Shown: piece after piece, positions 1-9,148 of the stretch
Layout of the letters: each line of letters starts with the position of its first letter
How positions within the stretch are numbered: position 1 is the first letter of the stretch
From: an uncultured Pelagibacteraceae bacterium
Lineage (GTDB): Bacteria; Pseudomonadota; Alphaproteobacteria; Pelagibacterales; Pelagibacteraceae
Assembly (NCBI GenBank): GCA_902539165.1
Contig: CACBHY010000002.1
Span: forward strand, 165,342 to 229,341
DNA: 64,000 nt
Reading direction: 5' to 3'
Notes under the pieces: model-generated
The model's input: the letters and a program-made list of their open reading frames with translations, nothing else
The model's database searches: none
What the model was told of the DNA's origin: nothing
Translations under genes and position numbers: made by a program

Positions 1-498
1 AAGATAAGCTCTATAGCTTCCTAAAATATGTGGGACCATTGCTTCTGCTGCAGCAAAGCTATAGGTAAATTTTGATCTAGTATAACCACCGATACAGTTT
101 AAAAATCTGTGAAGTTGACTTTGAGCATGATGAAATCTTCCAGCACTAGCCCATCCATATGACCCCCCATATATGGAAGAGTTACCAAATTTTTCTCTAA
201 CTCGATTTAGTTCGTCAGCTACTAGCTGTTCAGCTTTTTCCCAGCTTACCTCAATAAATGATTCACTACCACGCAATTTATTATTTGTACCAGGTCCACC
301 TTCCAACCAGCTCTTTCTAACCATTGGTGCATCTATTCGTGTAGGACCATCAAGTACGTCTAAAATTCCTTGAGCAATGGGAGAGGGATCTTTGTCATGT
401 TCCCAACCTAAAAGTTCTTCAACTTTTCCATCTTTTACTTTAGCTCTGTATGTACCCCAGTGATTACTAGTTAGAGGAAGACCTTTGTCTTTGGTCAT
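1..498 (-). CDS. Molybdopterin oxidoreductase, BisC/TorA-like (N-terminal part, runs off window)
   Basis: Not in the ORF track because it leaves the window; I translated 166 residues from the ATG at 498 (MTKDKGLPLTSNHWGTYRAK...). The segment GGSYGWASAGRFHHAQSQLH is the hallmark of the DMSO/TMAO/biotin-sulfoxide reductase group of molybdenum-cofactor enzymes, which reduce S- or N-oxides. No twin-arginine signal precedes the conserved start, so the enzyme is probably cytoplasmic, like BisC. The ATG overlaps the stop of the upstream permease gene by 4 bases (ATGA), so the two are translationally coupled and probably functionally linked. The exact substrate (TMAO, DMSO, methionine or biotin sulfoxide) cannot be told from this fragment, and the cofactor ligand region is largely outside the window. 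Confidence 0.85.
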   Translation of the reverse strand, partial: MTKDKGLPLTSNHWGTYRAKVKDGKVEELLGWEHDKDPSPIAQGILDVLDGPTRIDAPMVRKSWLEGGPGTNNKLRGSESFIEVSWEKAEQLVADELNRVREKFGNSSIYGGSYGWASAGRFHHAQSQLHRFLNCIGGYTRSKFTYSFAAAEAMVPHILGSYRAYL

Positions 499-2624
499 GC
501 TAGCTTTTTTTCTAAACCTAAAGCTATTCTTTGTTTTTTTGTCCAAGCAAGACTTATTCTATCTATAATAATAGCCATAAGAACAATTCCAATACCAGCT
601 GCTAATCCTCTTCCAGTATCAGATCTTGCTAATCCATTAAATACCTCAAGACCCAATCCTTTACCGCCAATTAAAGGGGTAACAATTTGCATAGCAAATG
701 CCATTATTACAGTCTGATTGAAGCCAATCACCAAACTTGGAACAGCTAATGGAAATTTAACTTTATTTAATGTTTGAAGTAAAGTTCCACCAAATGATCT
801 TGAAACCTCAGAAAAACTTCCAGATACTTGAGTAAGACCTAAAGAGGTTAATCTTATAATTGGAGGTATTGCATAAATCACTGTTGCTAATACAGCAGAA
901 ACGATACCGCCTCCAAAAAACATCAATACAGGAATTAAATAGCAAAAATAAGGAAGAGTTTGCATAGCATCTAATATTACATTTTGGATATTTCTAAATC
1001 TTTCATTGTATGATGCTATAATTCCCAAAGGTACTCCAAGCGCGAAACATAAAGCTACTGAAACTAAAACAGAAGATAAAGTAACCATTGATTGGGTCCA
1101 AATTCCACAAGCAGCAATAAAAAACAACAATAGCACGGTAATAATTGCAAATCTTAATCCTACAGTAAAGTATCCAATCGCAGTGAATATACCCATAGTA
1201 TACCACCATGGAATATGAGTTAAAAAAGTATCAAGCGGTCTTAAAAGATTAAGGTAAACAAATGCCCTTAATCCTTTTGTAAATCCTATAAATGAAGGAT
1301 TAACTGTTAAGGATTTAACTGTTTCTGCTATTGGTTGTCTTATAGAAAGTTTCCATTCTGATGGAAATGATCCAATGTTTACAACAAAAGCGTCAATCAA
1401 AACAATAATAAAAAAAACTATAAATGATGGAATTAAATAATATCTTCTACTTATCAACTCTCCAATTTCATCAGCAAAGTCTTTATTAAAAATGGCAGTT
1501 AAATATTTAAATACATTAGATATTAGGAAGGTTACTTTTTCACAAATATATTTAATTATTAAATGAATTAAAGTTAATGGTTTTTCCAAAACTCTAGCTA
1601 TTTGATATTTTTCCCAAGCTTGAGGAAGTAAATAAAACTTTTGAACATCTGACGGAAGAGTTTCCTTTTGTTTACTAAATGACATGCTAAACCTATCAAA
1701 TAGAATAGCCATAAAAAGAATACACAATCCACCTTCCATCGCCCAACCTACATCAAGATTTCGAATTGCTAACCATACTTGACCACCTATGCCCTCCGCA
1801 CCAATAAAACACGCTAATACTACTAGTGCTAAAGCCATCATAATTACCTGATTAATACCCATCATGATACTTGGTAATGAAAGTGGAATTTTAATTTTGT
1901 ACAGAAGCTGAAGTTTGCTTGAACCAAATGAAGTCGCGGATTCAATTGTTTCTTTTGAAACTTGTCTTATTCCTGAATTAGTCAACCTTATTACTGGTGG
2001 CATTGCATAAATCATTGTTGCCAATATCGCAGGAGCCCCTCCAATTCCAAAAAAGAATAAAGCTGGAAAAAGATAGACAAACGCGGGCATGACTTGCATT
2101 GTGTCTAAAACTGGTTTCATGAAATTATCAAACCGGTTGCTTTGAGAACATAAAATTCCGAGAATAACTCCAAAAAATACACACAAAAAAACTGATAATC
2201 CCATCAAAGCTAAGGTTTGCATCGACTCGTCCCACATCCCTACAGCACCCCAAAAATAAACTACAAACATTGAGTACAAGCCTAACCTTAAACCCCCGGC
2301 AATTAAGCACGGTAAAAAAAGAATTGCAGCAATCAATAACCAAGGAGAGTCAATTAGAAAATCTTCTAAAACATAATATCCCTCTTTAATATAGCTAGCG
2401 ATTATTTTAGTGATCCATCTATAATTCTTTTTTAAATAGTCTTCACCATCATTAACCCATGCAGTAAAAGTAAATTCATCTGTTATCTGCTTTGGGAATT
2501 TAGATGGACCATCGTTTTGAAAAGAAAGCCATAAGGCGCCAAGAAATACAGCTAGTACAAGAATATATTTAATCAAACTTTTTGAAGAATATGATTTTTC
2601 TAAAACGTGACCTTCAGCAGACAT
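495..2624 (-). CDS. proW: Glycine betaine/proline betaine-type ABC transporter permease, tandem-fused
   Basis: This 709-residue inner-membrane protein contains two complete ProW/OpuAB-type permease halves. Each half carries the cytoplasmic coupling loop: GIRQVSKETIESATSFG in the first and GLTQVSGSFSEVSRSFG in the second. The two halves are about 330 residues apart, so one polypeptide supplies both membrane halves, whereas E. coli ProW is a single-domain homodimer of about 350 residues. It probably imports quaternary-amine osmolytes such as glycine betaine, and perhaps TMAO. The ATP-binding subunit is divergent at 2704. No periplasmic binding protein gene lies in the window. The 3' end overlaps the molybdoenzyme start by 4 bases. 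Two short N-terminal hydrophobic stretches precede the first permease core. Confidence 0.9.
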   Translation of the reverse strand: MSAEGHVLEKSYSSKSLIKYILVLAVFLGALWLSFQNDGPSKFPKQITDEFTFTAWVNDGEDYLKKNYRWITKIIASYIKEGYYVLEDFLIDSPWLLIAAILFLPCLIAGGLRLGLYSMFVVYFWGAVGMWDESMQTLALMGLSVFLCVFFGVILGILCSQSNRFDNFMKPVLDTMQVMPAFVYLFPALFFFGIGGAPAILATMIYAMPPVIRLTNSGIRQVSKETIESATSFGSSKLQLLYKIKIPLSLPSIMMGINQVIMMALALVVLACFIGAEGIGGQVWLAIRNLDVGWAMEGGLCILFMAILFDRFSMSFSKQKETLPSDVQKFYLLPQAWEKYQIARVLEKPLTLIHLIIKYICEKVTFLISNVFKYLTAIFNKDFADEIGELISRRYYLIPSFIVFFIIVLIDAFVVNIGSFPSEWKLSIRQPIAETVKSLTVNPSFIGFTKGLRAFVYLNLLRPLDTFLTHIPWWYTMGIFTAIGYFTVGLRFAIITVLLLFFIAACGIWTQSMVTLSSVLVSVALCFALGVPLGIIASYNERFRNIQNVILDAMQTLPYFCYLIPVLMFFGGGIVSAVLATVIYAIPPIIRLTSLGLTQVSGSFSEVSRSFGGTLLQTLNKVKFPLAVPSLVIGFNQTVIMAFAMQIVTPLIGGKGLGLEVFNGLARSDTGRGLAAGIGIVLMAIIIDRISLAWTKKQRIALGLEKKLA

Positions 2625-2648
2625 AAAATTTACTAATCAAAATAAACT

Positions 2649-2669
2649 ATTTTACTTTTAAAGTAAAAT
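2649..2669. promoter_or_regulatory. 21-bp perfect palindrome in the proW/proV divergent promoter region
   Basis: The sequence ATTTTACTTT-T-AAAGTAAAAT has 10-bp arms around one base. It sits in the 79-bp gap between the divergent permease and ATPase genes. The single-base centre argues for a DNA-binding dimer site rather than an RNA hairpin. It could coordinate both directions of transcription, but the regulator is unknown. AT-rich palindromes arise more easily by chance in this genome. Confidence 0.4.
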
Positions 2670-2703
2670 ATTGTCTTATATTAGCTAAGATTTTTGAATT
2701 ATT

Positions 2704-3750
2704 ATGGATGATAATAATAAAATAGTTTGCTCAAATATCTGGAAACTGTTTGGACCAGATGAAAAAAGAATAAAAGAAAATTTAGATTCAAATCTCTCAA
2801 TTAAAGAAGTTCAAGAAAAAACTGGACATGTTGTTGCTGTTAAAAATGTTAGTTTTTCTATCCAAAAAGGTGAAACTTTCGTTGTCATGGGCTTGTCAGG
2901 AAGTGGAAAATCAACATTGGTAAGATGTATATCAAGACTAATTGAACCTACTTCAGGTACAGTCAAAATGGACGATATTGATGTTACTAAAATGAGTGGT
3001 GGAGAATTATTAGATTTAAGAAGAAATAAAATGAGTATGGTTTTCCAACATTTTGGATTATTCCCTCATAGGACAGTTGTTGAAAATATTGCCTATGGTT
3101 TAGAAATTAGAGGTAATAAAAAACAAGAGCGAACAGATAAAGCTATGGAAGTTTTAAAAATGGTTGGTCTTGATGGATGGCAAAATAATTACCCGAGAGA
3201 ATTATCTGGAGGTATGCAGCAAAGAGTTGGATTAGCAAGAGCATTAGCAGTAGATCCTGAAATATTAATTTTCGATGAACCATTTTCCGCCTTAGATCCT
3301 TTGATAAGAAGAGAAATGCAAGATGAATTATTAAAACTTCAAGAGAAGCTTCAAAAGACAATGGTCTTCATTACGCATGATTTTTTAGAGGCTATTAAGA
3401 TGGGTGATCATATCGCAATCATGAAAGATGGTGAAGTTTCACAAGTTGGAACACCCGAAGAAATAGTTGCAAATCCAAAAGACCAATATGTAAAAGATTT
3501 TTGCGAAGATGTTCCAAAGTATAAAGTTCTAAGTGCAGGAAAAGTTATGAGAAAAGAATGCTGTGACGAGACTAAAAAATTATATGAGGATAAATCATAT
3601 TGTATACCTGATAATTCAAAGATTGAGACATTGATTGATAAGCTAGTTGACTCTGACAAATCATTTCCAGTGGTGTGTTGTAATTCAGGAGATTTGTTAG
3701 GCGAGATTGATAGGGCAATAGTTATGAAATCAATGAAATCAGCTAGTTAA
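2704..3750 (+). CDS. proV: Glycine betaine/proline betaine-type ABC transporter ATP-binding protein
   Basis: The 348-residue protein is a ProV/OpuAA-type ATPase that powers osmolyte import at the inner membrane. Visible motifs are the Walker A GLSGSGKST near residue 63, the signature LSGGMQQRVGLARAL, and the Walker B ILIFDEPFSALD. The about 45-residue N-terminal extension before the first strand is typical of ProV. After the nucleotide-binding domain the C-terminal region is short and looks like a single degenerate CBS-type segment. It is divergent from the fused permease and shares a 79-bp regulatory gap with it. Its 3' end overlaps the convergent DMT gene by 8 bases. The start ATG is well placed and the ORF is complete. 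Confidence 0.92.
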   Translation: MDDNNKIVCSNIWKLFGPDEKRIKENLDSNLSIKEVQEKTGHVVAVKNVSFSIQKGETFVVMGLSGSGKSTLVRCISRLIEPTSGTVKMDDIDVTKMSGGELLDLRRNKMSMVFQHFGLFPHRTVVENIAYGLEIRGNKKQERTDKAMEVLKMVGLDGWQNNYPRELSGGMQQRVGLARALAVDPEILIFDEPFSALDPLIRREMQDELLKLQEKLQKTMVFITHDFLEAIKMGDHIAIMKDGEVSQVGTPEEIVANPKDQYVKDFCEDVPKYKVLSAGKVMRKECCDETKKLYEDKSYCIPDNSKIETLIDKLVDSDKSFPVVCCNSGDLLGEIDRAIVMKSMKSAS

Positions 3751-4675
3751 ACTGACTTTTAACTTTAATACTTTTTTGTTTAACTTTATCTCTCCAAATA
3801 ATTATCATACCAGCTAAAACAATTGCTAAGACACCTGGAAAAAGTTGCCCCCATGGTGCTTCTTTAAAAAAAATCCATCCAAGAACAAAAGACGAAGGTA
3901 TACCCAAATATTCAAATGAAGCCATTTTACTTGCTGAGATTAACCTGTAAGAATAAATAAACAAAATTGCAGCAGTTCCACCTAAGATACCAGTTAAAGT
4001 CATTAAAAAGAAATCTTCAATACTTTTAATTTCAACATGCCCACTTGTAATGAAATATAAAATTACACCCCCAATAACATTAAAAATTAGAGTGAAAAGT
4101 TGTATCTTTGCAGTTGAGTGACCATCAGGAATAAATTTAAGAATTATAACGGTCATAGCCCAAGCGATAGCTGTTAAAATAGGAAAGATTGAATAGAAAT
4201 TGAATATCTCACTGGTAGGTTTCATAATTAGTACAACACCTAAAAAACCTATAAAAATCGCTGACCATCTGTAAATTCCAATCTTGTCTTTTAAAAAAAA
4301 TATTGAAAATATAACTATAAAAAAAGGGGAAGAAAAAGTTAGAGTCATTGCAGTTGCAAATTCAAGATTTATTACCGAAATAAAGATAAATATATTCATA
4401 GCTAAAAATCCCAAACCTCTAAAAAAGCTTAGTGTCATGAAGGTTTTATTTAAATTTTTAAAAATTGTGAAATGCTCTTTTGTATACAAAATCAGCAAAA
4501 TTAAAGGTATAACTCCAGCAATATTTCTAAAGACTGCAAGTTGAATTACTGAATACTCGTTTCCAAGAAATTTAATTACCACCATATATAAATCAACACA
4601 TAGAATTGCCATCAGCATAGTCGTAACTGCAAGGTAAGTTTTTTTAATATCAATTTTTTCTGAGGAAATTTTCAT
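3743..4675 (-). CDS. DMT-superfamily (EamA) transporter
   Basis: The 310-residue protein has about ten hydrophobic segments in two repeated five-helix halves, the layout of EamA/RhaT-type drug/metabolite transporters of the inner membrane. The second half contains the usual Gly-rich region (TGILGGTAAILFIYSYRLI) and ends in a basic cytoplasmic tail. Family members mostly export amino acids or other small metabolites; the substrate cannot be predicted here. It converges on proV with an 8-base overlap and is divergent from the Fe-alcohol dehydrogenase gene, 42 bases away. Confidence 0.85.
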   Translation of the reverse strand: MKISSEKIDIKKTYLAVTTMLMAILCVDLYMVVIKFLGNEYSVIQLAVFRNIAGVIPLILLILYTKEHFTIFKNLNKTFMTLSFFRGLGFLAMNIFIFISVINLEFATAMTLTFSSPFFIVIFSIFFLKDKIGIYRWSAIFIGFLGVVLIMKPTSEIFNFYSIFPILTAIAWAMTVIILKFIPDGHSTAKIQLFTLIFNVIGGVILYFITSGHVEIKSIEDFFLMTLTGILGGTAAILFIYSYRLISASKMASFEYLGIPSSFVLGWIFFKEAPWGQLFPGVLAIVLAGMIIIWRDKVKQKSIKVKSQFN

Positions 4676-4717
4676 GTATAATTTTTTTTTAAAAATTGTA
4701 TAAACCTTACAAATAAA

Positions 4718-5908
4718 ATGAGTAATTTTAAACTAAATGAATCTGATATCTTGTCTAATCAAGATTGGACATTCCCAACTAACATTGCATATGGTCCAGG
4801 TCGTCTTAAAGAAATAGGTAAAATTTGTAATAATTTAGACATCAAGAATCCTTTAATAGTTACTGATAAAGGTAGCCCCAAATTACCATTTGTCAAAAAT
4901 TTACAAAGTTATTTAGCTAACACAAATGTAAAGTCAGATTTATTTTTTGATATATCACCAAACCCTAGAGAGGATGAGGTATCTGTCGGTTGTAAAAAAT
5001 ATCAAGATGGAAAACATGACTCAATAATTGCTATTGGCGGTGGAAGTGCAATGGACGGAGGTAAATTAATTTGCCTTACAGCAAATAATGATGTGCCTTT
5101 AAGAGATTTTGAATTTGAACTTACACCTCCAAAAATTAGTAAAGATAATCCTTTTCCAAAGATTATTACCATTCCTACAACAGCAGGCACAGGAGCTGAA
5201 ACAGAGATAACAGCAATGGTTACCTACTTAAAAGAGGGTATGAAATTTTGTATGTGGCACCCAGATGTTAGACCGTCTTTAGCATTAATTGATCCAGAGT
5301 TAACAATAGGATTGCCATCTAATTTAACTGCATGGACAGGAGCTGATGCTTTAATACATGCTATTGAGGGATATTGTGTGCCTGGATTTAATCCAATGTG
5401 TGATGGGGCAGCACTGGAAGGACTTTCTTTAATTTCAAAATCATTAATTAAAGCAGTTGAGGAGCCTGAGAATATATTAGCTAGAGGTGGTATGCATGTT
5501 GGTTCTTGTTTAGCAGGAATATCATTTTTGAAAGGGTTAGGAAATGTTCATTCTATTTCTCATATGGTAGGAGCGGAATATAATACTCATCATGGATTGA
5601 CTAATGCAATAGTTTTACCAGTTGTCATGAAATATAATTTGCCTGGAATGGAAGAAAAAGTTCAAAGAATGTCAGAAGCAATGCAATATAAAGATCATTC
5701 TGTTAACGCATTTATAAAAAATTTAGAGGAACTTTTAGATAGAATTAAAATTCCAAATAGTTTAGGTGAAATTGATGTTCCAGAAGATTGTGCTGAAAGA
5801 ATTGCTGAAAAGGCAATGAAAGATCAAGCATATGCAACTAATCCTAAAGTAGCTTCATTGGCTGAGATGAAAGAAATGGTTTTGCAAAGTATAAAAAAAG
5901 CTAGATAA
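4718..5908 (+). CDS. Iron-containing alcohol dehydrogenase family protein
   Basis: The 396-residue length and two-domain plan match the Fe-ADH family (group III NAD(P)-dependent dehydrogenases). The dinucleotide-binding loop AIGGGSAMDGGK and the TAGTGAE motif are in the N-terminal half. The metal-ligand histidines lie in GADALIHAIEGY and in GNVHSISHMVGAEYNTHHG. The enzyme probably interconverts an alcohol and an aldehyde or ketone in the cytoplasm. It is followed within a few bases by an amidase and then by a DMT transporter, CitE-like lyase and other catabolic genes, suggesting one degradative operon. The specific substrate is unknown. Confidence 0.9.
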   Translation: MSNFKLNESDILSNQDWTFPTNIAYGPGRLKEIGKICNNLDIKNPLIVTDKGSPKLPFVKNLQSYLANTNVKSDLFFDISPNPREDEVSVGCKKYQDGKHDSIIAIGGGSAMDGGKLICLTANNDVPLRDFEFELTPPKISKDNPFPKIITIPTTAGTGAETEITAMVTYLKEGMKFCMWHPDVRPSLALIDPELTIGLPSNLTAWTGADALIHAIEGYCVPGFNPMCDGAALEGLSLISKSLIKAVEEPENILARGGMHVGSCLAGISFLKGLGNVHSISHMVGAEYNTHHGLTNAIVLPVVMKYNLPGMEEKVQRMSEAMQYKDHSVNAFIKNLEELLDRIKIPNSLGEIDVPEDCAERIAEKAMKDQAYATNPKVASLAEMKEMVLQSIKKAR

Positions 5909-5914
5909 GCTTTG

Positions 5915-7333
5915 ATGCTTGAAAATCAATCAGTTAATGAAATACAAAAAAATATAAAAAGTCGACAAATCTCAATTAAAGAAGTTGTTGAGTATTATTT
6001 AGATAGAATTGAAAAATTTAACCCTGACTTAAACGCAATTGTTCTTCAAAAAGATCGAGAATTAATCTTAAAAGAAGCAATTGAAAAGGATAATACCAAG
6101 GAAATTGATAAACCTTTAAATGGATTGCCAATAGCAATTAAGGACCTGACAGATGTTGTGGGTTTTAAAACTACATATGGATTCCCAGGCTCAAAAAATA
6201 ACCAACCTAAAAAAAATTCATTATTTGTAAATCGTTTGATTGACAAAGGAATAATTGTTATTGGAAAAACAAACACCGCAGAACTTGGTGTAGGCGGACA
6301 TACAATCAATAGACTATTTGGACCAACTTCAAATGTATATGACTTATCAAAATCTGCAGCTGGATCAAGTGGAGGTGCAAGTTCAGCTGTTGCTGCTGGA
6401 TTGTTACCATTTGCTGATGGTACAGATCAAATGGGATCATGTCGTGGACCTGCAGCATATGCAAATATTTATGGTTTTAGACCCACACCAGGTTTAATCC
6501 CGTCAGATCGCTCAGGACAAAATTTAAATTTACCTATACTTACTACGCCAGGATGCTTTGCGAGAAATCCAAGAGATATGTCGATTTTATTAGATGAAAT
6601 TGTAGGCAGTGCTTCAGTTGACAAATTTTCATTTGATTTAAATGGCTCTTTTAAAGATCAAAATATAAGTGAAAAAGAATTTTCATCTTTTAAAATTGGA
6701 TGGCTTTCTAATATGAATGGGGATTATATTGTAGAAAAAGATATATTGGAAATTTGTGAGACTAAATTAAAAGATTTAGAAAAAATCAATCTTAGAGTAG
6801 AAAATCTTAAACCAAAAATAAATACTGATATTTTGTGGAAGAGTTGGACAACATTAAGGGCTAAAAGTATTTATGAAGATACTTTGGCTATGAATATTTC
6901 CGATATTAGTTCAATGACATATCAAGCTATTTGGGAATATAACAAAGGTAAAGAAATTAAAGCTGAAGATTTAAAAATAGCCTTAGATCAAAAACAAGAA
7001 TGTTTAAATCAAATAAATTTAATTTTTGAAAATTTTGATTTTTTAGTATTACCATCTGCTCAAATTTTTCCATTTGATAAAAACGTACAATTTCCAAAAA
7101 ATATTAGTGATAAAGAATTAGACACATATCATCGGTGGTTAGAAGTTTTTGTATTATCGAGTCTTTTAGAATTACCTACCATGACAATTCCAGTTGGTTT
7201 TAATCAAAACGGTATGCCAATAGGCATGCAAATCATTGGAAAAAATAAAGATGATTTGAAATTATTCTCTTTTGTAAGTAGATATGAAGATATTTTTAAT
7301 TTCAGTAAAATAAAACCTAAATTTGTTAATTAA
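5915..7333 (+). CDS. Amidase-signature family hydrolase
   Basis: The protein carries the amidase signature: catalytic Lys in LPIAIKDLTD and the Ser-rich motif AGSSGGASSAVAAG that holds the cis-Ser and nucleophile Ser. At 472 residues it has the usual length of GatA-like amidases. GatA itself is unlikely because no gatB/gatC neighbours are present, so it is probably a catabolic amidase hydrolysing a C-N amide bond. The ORF track begins at a TTG at 5912, but the ATG immediately after, at 5915, is a better start. It lies 6 bases after the Fe-ADH stop and its end nearly abuts the next transporter gene, so all three are likely co-transcribed. The substrate is not predictable. Confidence 0.85.
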   Translation: MLENQSVNEIQKNIKSRQISIKEVVEYYLDRIEKFNPDLNAIVLQKDRELILKEAIEKDNTKEIDKPLNGLPIAIKDLTDVVGFKTTYGFPGSKNNQPKKNSLFVNRLIDKGIIVIGKTNTAELGVGGHTINRLFGPTSNVYDLSKSAAGSSGGASSAVAAGLLPFADGTDQMGSCRGPAAYANIYGFRPTPGLIPSDRSGQNLNLPILTTPGCFARNPRDMSILLDEIVGSASVDKFSFDLNGSFKDQNISEKEFSSFKIGWLSNMNGDYIVEKDILEICETKLKDLEKINLRVENLKPKINTDILWKSWTTLRAKSIYEDTLAMNISDISSMTYQAIWEYNKGKEIKAEDLKIALDQKQECLNQINLIFENFDFLVLPSAQIFPFDKNVQFPKNISDKELDTYHRWLEVFVLSSLLELPTMTIPVGFNQNGMPIGMQIIGKNKDDLKLFSFVSRYEDIFNFSKIKPKFVN

Positions 7334-7334
7334 T

Positions 7335-8231
7335 ATGACTCATCCTCACCATTACAAGATATCAATAGCATTAGCCATATCAGCTGGGGCTTGGGGAATA
7401 TATTGGTTGCCACAAAGAATTCTTGAAGACGGTGGCTTAACTGGTGGTTGGGGCACAATATCTCAAATGATAATTGGAACATTAATATTATTACCCATTG
7501 CACTCTGGAGATTAGGTAAAAGAAGAGGTACAGGCCTCGAGCTTCCTGCTATGGGAATTTTAATTGGTGGAGGTTTTATATGTTATGCATTAAGCTTTCT
7601 TCTAACCGATGTAGTTAGAGCCTTAATAATGTTTTACATGACACCTGTTTGGACAACTATTTTTGAAATTATTTTTTTAAAGAAAAAACATGGTTGGCAA
7701 AGAATTGTCAGCTTAGGTTTAGCACTCGGTGGATTATGGGTGGTTTTTGGTCAAGGTGGCAACATTCCGTTACCAGAAAATGCAGGAGACTGGTTAGCTC
7801 TTTTAGGTGGAGTTATGTTTGCAGGAGGAATGATTAGATTGGAGGTAATCAAAACTGACGGAGTTTTCCCTATAATTTTCGGTTTTTTCTTTTATGGCAC
7901 ACTATTTAACATAGGAGCTGGTTTTTTACTTGTTGATTATCTTGGACCAATGCCATCTACCGAAGCATTTATTTCAATGACAACATTTTTAGTTTTAATT
8001 TCAGTATTCTATTTTATCCCAACAGGTATTGTAATCTTATGGGCCCCAACTCAAATAGGAGCGGGGATATGTTCAATTCTATTTTTATCAGAAATAATAG
8101 TTGGAGCAATTAGCTCCAGTATTCTTACAGACGAACCATTTGGTTGGCGCCAGATTGTTGGATGTTCTTTAATTGTTATTGGCGGAATTGTAGCTGTAGT
8201 TTTATCTCCAAAAGAAGATGTAAGTAAATAA
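7335..8231 (+). CDS. DMT-superfamily transporter
   Basis: Starting at the ATG at 7335 (the ORF track uses an upstream TTG inside the amidase stop region), the protein has 298 residues and about ten membrane segments in two EamA-like halves. It begins MTHPHHYKISIALAISAGAWGIYWLPQ, the first helix containing the usual Gly/Trp positions. It is more Gly-rich than the DMT protein at 3743 and not a close copy of it. Being the third gene of the Fe-ADH/amidase run, it may move the substrate or product of that pathway across the inner membrane. That role is inferred from position only. Confidence 0.82.
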   Translation: MTHPHHYKISIALAISAGAWGIYWLPQRILEDGGLTGGWGTISQMIIGTLILLPIALWRLGKRRGTGLELPAMGILIGGGFICYALSFLLTDVVRALIMFYMTPVWTTIFEIIFLKKKHGWQRIVSLGLALGGLWVVFGQGGNIPLPENAGDWLALLGGVMFAGGMIRLEVIKTDGVFPIIFGFFFYGTLFNIGAGFLLVDYLGPMPSTEAFISMTTFLVLISVFYFIPTGIVILWAPTQIGAGICSILFLSEIIVGAISSSILTDEPFGWRQIVGCSLIVIGGIVAVVLSPKEDVSK

Positions 8232-8284
8232 TAATGATTTAAATAAAATTTATAACATTTAAAATTATAGGATATAGTATTTAG

Positions 8285-9145
8285 ATGAATTCAACTAAAA
8301 TAAATGTAAGACGTAGTTTTATTTTTACGCCAGGTCTTAAGCCAGAAATGTTCCCAAAGGCTATTGCATCAGGTGCAGATATGGTTTGTATCGAACTTGA
8401 GGATGGAATAGCAATCAAAGATAAAGATGAAGCAAGAAGAAATACAATTAAAGCACTTGAAACTCTTGAAGTAAAAAGTGGTGTTGAGCTAGTAGTTAGA
8501 GTTAATTGTCAACGAACTAAGTTTGGTCTTTTGGATCTGGAGGCTTTTGTTTCGAGTAAAAAAAAAGTTAAAGCAATAATGTTACCCAAAGTCAAAACTC
8601 CTGATGAAATTACTTTTATTGATGATCTGCTGACAGATTGTAATTTAGACACTGATCTTCATGTAATAATGGAGACCAACGAAGCATTGGAGAGCATTTA
8701 TGAAATTGCTCATGCAAGTAAAAGAATAGTTGCACTTTATTTTGGAGGAGTTGATATGGCTGCAGAGCTTAGAGTCCCAAATGAGTATAAAAATTTGATT
8801 TACGCAAGATCTAAATTAGTACATGCAGGAGCCAGTGTTGGTGTGGATGTTATAGATGTACCTTATTTAGACTTGGAAGATATGGACGGGATGAAAAAGG
8901 AAGCAGAGCTTGTTAGAGATTTAGGATTTACAGGAAAAGGTTCTATTCATCCAAAACAAATAAACATGTTAAACGAAATTTTTACACCTTCTAAAGAAGA
9001 AATTATCAAAGCTAAAAAAATTGTAGATCAATTTAATAAATCGGATACAGGTTTAGTAGTAATTGATGGCAAACTTATTGAAAAACCTGTTTTACGTGAA
9101 ATGCAGAGAAAAATATTAATAGCAGATAAAATAAACCAAAGTTAA
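8285..9145 (+). CDS. HpcH/HpaI aldolase / citrate lyase beta-like (CitE-like) protein
   Basis: The 286-residue protein belongs to the CitE-like/HpcH TIM-barrel superfamily, whose members cleave or form acyl-CoA thioesters such as malyl-CoA or citramalyl-CoA. Visible family features are the opening RRSFIFTPGLKPEMFPKA, the Mg/substrate segment IELEDGIAIKDKDEAR, the MLPKVKTPDE strand, and GFTGKGSIHPKQI near the C-terminus. It is a stand-alone subunit: no CitD/CitF genes are present, so it is not part of a citrate lyase complex. It follows the DMT transporter by 53 bases and is convergent with the beta-lactamase-like gene. Malyl-CoA or beta-methylmalyl/citramalyl-CoA lyase activity is plausible but unproven. 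Confidence 0.85.
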   Translation: MNSTKINVRRSFIFTPGLKPEMFPKAIASGADMVCIELEDGIAIKDKDEARRNTIKALETLEVKSGVELVVRVNCQRTKFGLLDLEAFVSSKKKVKAIMLPKVKTPDEITFIDDLLTDCNLDTDLHVIMETNEALESIYEIAHASKRIVALYFGGVDMAAELRVPNEYKNLIYARSKLVHAGASVGVDVIDVPYLDLEDMDGMKKEAELVRDLGFTGKGSIHPKQINMLNEIFTPSKEEIIKAKKIVDQFNKSDTGLVVIDGKLIEKPVLREMQRKILIADKINQS

Positions 9146-9148
9146 TTT

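Noticed and set aside
5912-7333. Amidase as GatA of the tRNA amidotransferase
   Set aside because: No gatB or gatC is adjacent and the context is catabolic; the signature alone does not separate the two.
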